From Thermodesulfatator sp. (GTDB lineage: Bacteria > Desulfobacterota > Thermodesulfobacteria > Thermodesulfobacteriales > Thermodesulfobacteriaceae), in assembly GCA_003978075.1 (NCBI GenBank), contig QOAM01000083.1, forward strand, positions 1-27,203: a DNA stretch of 27,203 nucleotides, in the 5' to 3' direction. Shown here piece by piece: positions 23,862 through 27,203 of the stretch. Positions within the stretch are counted from its first letter, which is position 1, and every line of letters starts with the position of its first letter. Under the pieces are notes generated by a model. That model was not told the DNA's origin, made no database searches, and was given only the letters and a program-made list of their open reading frames with translations. Made by a program: the position numbers and the translations under genes.

Positions 23862-24834
23862 AGACCCCTGCGCTTTGAGGGATCAGACCGTAGTGGTCGT
23901 CGTTGGAAAGGTAATAAAGGCCGCCGGGGAGACGCACCGGCCCCAGATCTTCCACGGCCCGCGTAGTGGGGGAAAGACCACGCGCCGCTAACTTTTCCAA
24001 GAGAGCTAAGGCGTCCACCAAGGCTGCCCGTGACAAATTGAGCGGGATCCCCGCCAGGGAATCTCGGGCAAAAAGGGCCGTGGCAGGAAAGGGATACCCG
24101 TAAAGGGAAGGGTGGGTCTGCAAGAATTCCTGGTCCGCTACTGCAGGCCCCAGAAAAAGGGGAAGCCCCAGCCCATAGCGTTCCTTTTCTCGAACCACCT
24201 TGAGGGCGCTCTGGCGATCGCACCAGACCACTACCGCTTGAGCAGAAAGGAGCTCCTCGAATTGGGGATAAAGATAGGTGTCTTTCGGGGAAAACCAGGC
24301 GGTGTGCACCAAGCGGATCCGTTCTTCCCAGGCATAAAGCTTGAGCCATTTAAGGCCCCGGCGGCCCTCGGCGTTCAAGGAGAGGAGGAGGCCCACCCGC
24401 TTGAGACCCTTGCGGGACAGGCATTGCAAGAGGACCCGGGCCGCGGTGCGCGGGGAAAGGCCTGTGCGAAAGATGTAGGCAAAAGGTTCGTCTGGGATAC
24501 GCAGAGGGTCGTAGTCTCCGGAAAGGAGGATGAGGGGTAGGCGATAGGCCTGGGCTGCCTCAATAGCCTGGGGATTGAGTCGGGGGTCCAAGGGCCCGAG
24601 GAGAAAGGCTACTCCATCCCTACGGGCCCGGCGTACCAGGTAGAAGAGCCTCTCCGGGCGGCCTGCGGGGTCGTAAAATCTTACTACTAGGGAATACCCG
24701 TGCAGGCGGGCCCGGGAGGCCCATCCCCGCGCCAGATCCGCTTCAGGGCCGTGCGCCCCGAAAAGGGCCCCCACGGTAAAGGCCCGTAGAAGAAAGGGCC
24801 AGAGGGCGAAAATCCCGAAAAGGAGAGCCCTCAT
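23803..24834 (-). CDS. Periplasmic binding-protein-fold protein (Leu/Ile/Val-type), orphan
   Basis: A 343-residue protein with a signal peptide (about 1-18) and the type I periplasmic binding-protein fold: FTVGALFGAHGPEADLARGW at the start, AFLLGPLDPR with LPLILLSGDYDP, then a GLKRVGLLLSLNAEGRRGLKW second-lobe entry. No ABC permease or ATPase for uptake is nearby. The LpoA-type penicillin-binding-protein activators also use this fold, and the gene overlaps the CpoB-like lipoprotein gene by ATGA; CpoB itself modulates peptidoglycan synthesis in E. coli. A cell-wall role is therefore plausible but inferred. The last codons overlap the convergent heptosyltransferase gene. Confidence 0.75.
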   Translation of the reverse strand: MRALLFGIFALWPFLLRAFTVGALFGAHGPEADLARGWASRARLHGYSLVVRFYDPAGRPERLFYLVRRARRDGVAFLLGPLDPRLNPQAIEAAQAYRLPLILLSGDYDPLRIPDEPFAYIFRTGLSPRTAARVLLQCLSRKGLKRVGLLLSLNAEGRRGLKWLKLYAWEERIRLVHTAWFSPKDTYLYPQFEELLSAQAVVVWCDRQSALKVVREKERYGLGLPLFLGPAVADQEFLQTHPSLYGYPFPATALFARDSLAGIPLNLSRAALVDALALLEKLAARGLSPTTRAVEDLGPVRLPGGLYYLSNDDHYGLIPQSAGVFTYGPSGFRAFCQPKPVGP

Positions 24835-25613
24835 CGGGAAAGACGCTTGAGATACTTCCGGGCCAGCGGAGCCTGTTCACTACGAGGATATTTGCTGAGG
24901 ATCTTCTTGAAGAGGATGCGCGCCGCGGCGGTATCTCCCAGGTGGAGAAAGGCCAGGCCTTGCTTGAGTAAGGCCGCCGGCACCTTGTAGCTTCCCGGAA
25001 AGCCGTCTATCACCTTTTGATATTCCAGAATGGCCTCCTCGTAACGCCGCTCGGCGTAGTAGGTCTCCCCGATCCAATAATGGGCATTAGCCGCGTATTT
25101 CCCTTTGGGATAGAGCTCCAAATAGCGTCTCCAGAGTCTGCGAGCTTTCTCGTAATCCTTCTTTTTCAGGGCGGCCAGGGCCTTTCGATAGAGTTCCTTC
25201 TCGGGCAAGGGCTTTTCCTGGGGAATCTGGGGCGCACCTAGGGCCTTTCCTCCCGGAGGAAGCCTTTTCAGGACCTCGGCCTGAAATTCCGAAAAGGCCT
25301 CTCGGTCCTGCTTTTGTTGATAAGAGAGTTCTTCGTAAAGACCCTTGAGACGGGCGATTTCCGCCTGCAGGTTCTCTATCTCGGAAAGGAGTTCGGCCCG
25401 CTTTTCCGAGAGGGCCGCTACTTGCTTTTCCAGAGCGGCCAGGCGTTTTTCGAGGGCGGTGGACCTTTGGGCCTCCTCGCGGCAAGTCTTTTCCGCTGCT
25501 GCCTGCTGGGCCTCCAAGGCTGAAACCCGCAGGGCTAGCCCCTGGAACTGCTGGTCTGAAACACAACCAGCCACTCCCAACATCAAGAGAATCAGAAGCG
25601 TCACCCTGCGCAT
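24831..25613 (-). CDS. CpoB/YbgF-like lipoprotein with TPRs
   Basis: A 260-residue envelope protein. Lipobox LGVAGC ends the signal peptide at Cys17, so it should be lipid-anchored. Residues about 20-115 form a heptad coiled coil rich in Ala, Glu and Leu. A Pro-rich linker precedes three TPR-like repeats (about 138-255), for example ALKKKDYEKARRLWRRYLEL and AERRYEEAILEYQKVIDGFP. This is the layout of YbgF/CpoB, which links Tol-Pal with peptidoglycan synthesis. tolB and pal are not in the window. It follows pyrD by 9 bp and overlaps the binding-protein gene by ATGA. In E. coli CpoB is soluble, so the lipobox is a variation. Confidence 0.87.
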   Translation of the reverse strand: MRRVTLLILLMLGVAGCVSDQQFQGLALRVSALEAQQAAAEKTCREEAQRSTALEKRLAALEKQVAALSEKRAELLSEIENLQAEIARLKGLYEELSYQQKQDREAFSEFQAEVLKRLPPGGKALGAPQIPQEKPLPEKELYRKALAALKKKDYEKARRLWRRYLELYPKGKYAANAHYWIGETYYAERRYEEAILEYQKVIDGFPGSYKVPAALLKQGLAFLHLGDTAAARILFKKILSKYPRSEQAPLARKYLKRLSR

Positions 25614-25622
25614 ACCTTGCTT

Positions 25623-26474
25623 TTAGTCGGCCCGGGAAAGCTCGTCAAGTTCGGAGAGGATGCGGAGGGGGGCCTCTGGATCAAGAAGCGTAGCGGTGCC
25701 CACTTGAAAGGCCTGAGCCCCAGCCAGGAGATAGTCTTGAGCGTCCCGGCCCGAGAGGATGCCCCCAGAGGCGATAAGGGGGATTTTCACCCGACGCGCC
25801 AGTTCATAGACCAGCCGCAGGGTGAGAGGTTTTATGGCTGGACCAGAGAGCCCACCCTGATGAAAGCGAGGGCCGCGCGGGGTCTTCTGCACCACCAGCG
25901 CGGGATAAGTGTTGGCGCAGGTGAGGGCCCCAGCGCCGGCCTCCTCCGCGGCTTGCGCTACCTCAAAGATCGGCCCTATCGGAGAAAGCTTTACACTCAG
26001 AAAGCCCGGCCAGACCTCCCGTAAGCGCCCAACCAGACGCCGAACCCCCTCCGGATCGTAGGCGAAGGCCATACCCCCTCGACGCACATTGGGACAGGAA
26101 ATGTTCACCTCTAATCCCGCCACCCCGGTCCCTGAAAGGCCCTCAGCCAATCTCAAAAATTCCTCCTCGTCTTCCCCGAGGATATTTACCATCACCGGAG
26201 GCCCGATCTTCAAAAGTCTCGGAAGGATCCGCGCCTTGAAGGCCTCCAGCCCCGGGTTTTCCAGCCCGATGGAGTTGAGGAGACCGCAAGGGGTCTCCGC
26301 AAGACGGGGTGGGGGATTCCCCTCCCGGGGGTAAAGAGAGATGCCCTTGGTCACCAAGGCCCCGGCAGCCCTGAGGACCTCCCCAGGCAGGGTCTCACCG
26401 AAACCCCAGGTGCCGGAGGCCAGCATCAAGGGATTGGCCAAACGCAGGCCAGAAAGCTCAATCGAGCCGGTCAA
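25623..26474 (-). CDS. pyrD: Dihydroorotate dehydrogenase B, catalytic subunit
   Basis: Oxidises dihydroorotate to orotate in pyrimidine synthesis; class 1B partner of PyrK, passing electrons to NAD. 283 residues. The catalytic Cys lies in VNISCPNV, with MVNILGEDEEEF before it. GGLSGPAIKP and IPLIASGGI bind FMN. TTG 26474 gives the standard start GSIELSGLRLANPLMLASGT and has GAGGTGG a few bases upstream, overlapping the end of pyrK by 17 bp. Transcribed with pyrK upstream and the CpoB-like gene downstream. Confidence 0.95.
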   Translation of the reverse strand: MTGSIELSGLRLANPLMLASGTWGFGETLPGEVLRAAGALVTKGISLYPREGNPPPRLAETPCGLLNSIGLENPGLEAFKARILPRLLKIGPPVMVNILGEDEEEFLRLAEGLSGTGVAGLEVNISCPNVRRGGMAFAYDPEGVRRLVGRLREVWPGFLSVKLSPIGPIFEVAQAAEEAGAGALTCANTYPALVVQKTPRGPRFHQGGLSGPAIKPLTLRLVYELARRVKIPLIASGGILSGRDAQDYLLAGAQAFQVGTATLLDPEAPLRILSELDELSRAD

Positions 26475-27203
26475 GGTCCACCTCCCGAGCGGGAAGGGCT
26501 GGCCCCTCCAGGCATATCTTGAAATGCCCTCGGCCTTGGCGGGGGACTACACATCCCAGACAAAGCCCCCGACCACAGGCCATCATAGCCTCGAAAGACA
26601 AATAGACCTCTGCAGAGGGGAACAACTCTTCACATAACTTGCCCAGATGTTTCAGCATTACCTTAGGACCGCAGGCCAAAATCACCTCAAAATTTTCCCG
26701 TCTCCCTAGGGTTTGGAAAAGATCGGTGACCCTTTGACCGTAATAGAGGTGGCCCTGCTCCATGCCGCTTTCTTCAACGGATACGAAGACCCGATGGCTT
26801 ACCCTTTTTAAATCCTCTAGGACCACCAGGTCGCTTTGGCGGGCCACCCCGTAAAAGACAACCACTTCACAGTCGTTTTCTCGCAGTTGTTGCGCATAAA
26901 AATAAAGGGGGGCTATGCCCACCCCTCCTGCCACCAGGCAGACCCTCTTTTTTCTATAAGTCGGGAAGGGGTTTCCGTGGGGGCCGTCGATATCCACCTT
27001 CGCCTGAACCGAAAGATTTTTCAAAAAGTGCGTACCCTTTCCTCCGGGAGAGAAAGGAGAAAGGGGATCTCCTAAGGCGGGCTGGACTTTAAACAAAATG
27101 GTGAAGGAGCTTTCTCCGTCGGTTTCGAAGATGGCAAAAGGGCGCGGCAGTAAAGGGTCGTAACTCCTTTTCCAGGCCTTTATCCTTACGAAGTGTCCGG
27201 GTC
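26458..27203 (-). CDS. pyrK: Dihydroorotate dehydrogenase B, electron-transfer subunit (5' end beyond window)
   Basis: FAD and [2Fe-2S] subunit that passes electrons from PyrD to NAD. The frame is open to the window edge; I translated past the apparent internal TTG at 27096, and the added 35 codons continue the family pattern with PGHFVRI, then YDPLLPRPFAI, the flavin-binding RP motif. So the true start lies outside. LVAGGVGIAPLYFYA is the NAD site. Four cysteines near the end, C-x4-C-x2-C in CGRGLCLGC plus C in ICLEG, bind the [2Fe-2S] cluster. Overlaps pyrD by 17 bp. Confidence 0.93.
   Translation of the reverse strand, partial: PGHFVRIKAWKRSYDPLLPRPFAIFETDGESSFTILFKVQPALGDPLSPFSPGGKGTHFLKNLSVQAKVDIDGPHGNPFPTYRKKRVCLVAGGVGIAPLYFYAQQLRENDCEVVVFYGVARQSDLVVLEDLKRVSHRVFVSVEESGMEQGHLYYGQRVTDLFQTLGRRENFEVILACGPKVMLKHLGKLCEELFPSAEVYLSFEAMMACGRGLCLGCVVPRQGRGHFKICLEGPALPAREVDLDRLD

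Noticed and set aside
23309..24349. Minus-strand frame of 346 codons over the heptosyltransferase
   Set aside because: Shadow of two real genes; rich in Arg, Ser and Pro with no motif.

Overview
The window reads as ordinary chromosome from a GC-rich, probably thermophilic Gram-negative bacterium. The Gram-negative call rests on an outer-membrane porin ending in Phe, a GT9 heptosyltransferase for LPS core, a CpoB/YbgF-like lipoprotein and MurJ. Proteins are rich in Arg, Glu and Leu, genes are tightly packed, and a SelB elongation factor shows that the organism decodes selenocysteine. Together with the DUF4911, GldFG/DUF4340 and class 1B PyrD/PyrK content this suggests a Thermodesulfobacteriota (deltaproteobacteria-like) lineage. 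That assignment is inference; there is no rRNA gene here to confirm it. I see no tRNA, CRISPR array, insertion sequence, prophage or defence island.

Layout from left to right. (1) Positions 1-1068: 3'-truncated isocitrate dehydrogenase on the minus strand, divergent from a plus-strand set of uracil-DNA glycosylase, NfeD-type membrane protease and a TrmN6-like methyltransferase (1162-3917). (2) A minus-strand operon recJ - phosphomannomutase/phosphoglucomutase - DciA-like protein (7457 down to 3868). (3) A small plus-strand DUF4911-like gene (7501-7743), then a minus-strand operon murJ - aroC - FliL-like (10898 down to 7703). (4) A long plus-strand operon from a TATAAT promoter near 10909: ribBA - ribH - nusB, followed closely by a three-gene ABC module of GldA-type ATPase, a GldF-GldG fusion and a DUF4340 protein (10942-17385). 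(5) A minus-strand, translationally coupled set: archaemetzincin-like protein, murI and selB (20699 down to 17435). (6) A 467-bp regulatory gap, then porin and heptosyltransferase on the plus strand (21167-23861). (7) A minus-strand operon pyrK (5'-truncated) - pyrD - CpoB-like lipoprotein - orphan periplasmic binding protein (window end down to 23803).

Most genes are housekeeping: riboflavin, pyrimidine and chorismate synthesis, the TCA cycle, peptidoglycan precursors, DNA repair and the cell envelope. The least understood parts are three. The first is the archaemetzincin whose HExxHxxGxxH zinc site has become RAxxHxxGxxP while its four-Cys site is intact. The second is the GldA/GldFG/DUF4340 export-like module, which has no known substrate. 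The third is a FliL-like protein with no flagellar gene nearby. Three convergent gene pairs overlap by 41-59 bp at their 3' ends, which is notable in 27 kb. No single locus here is clearly a new system; the dead-protease locus and the ABC module are the best candidates for follow-up.
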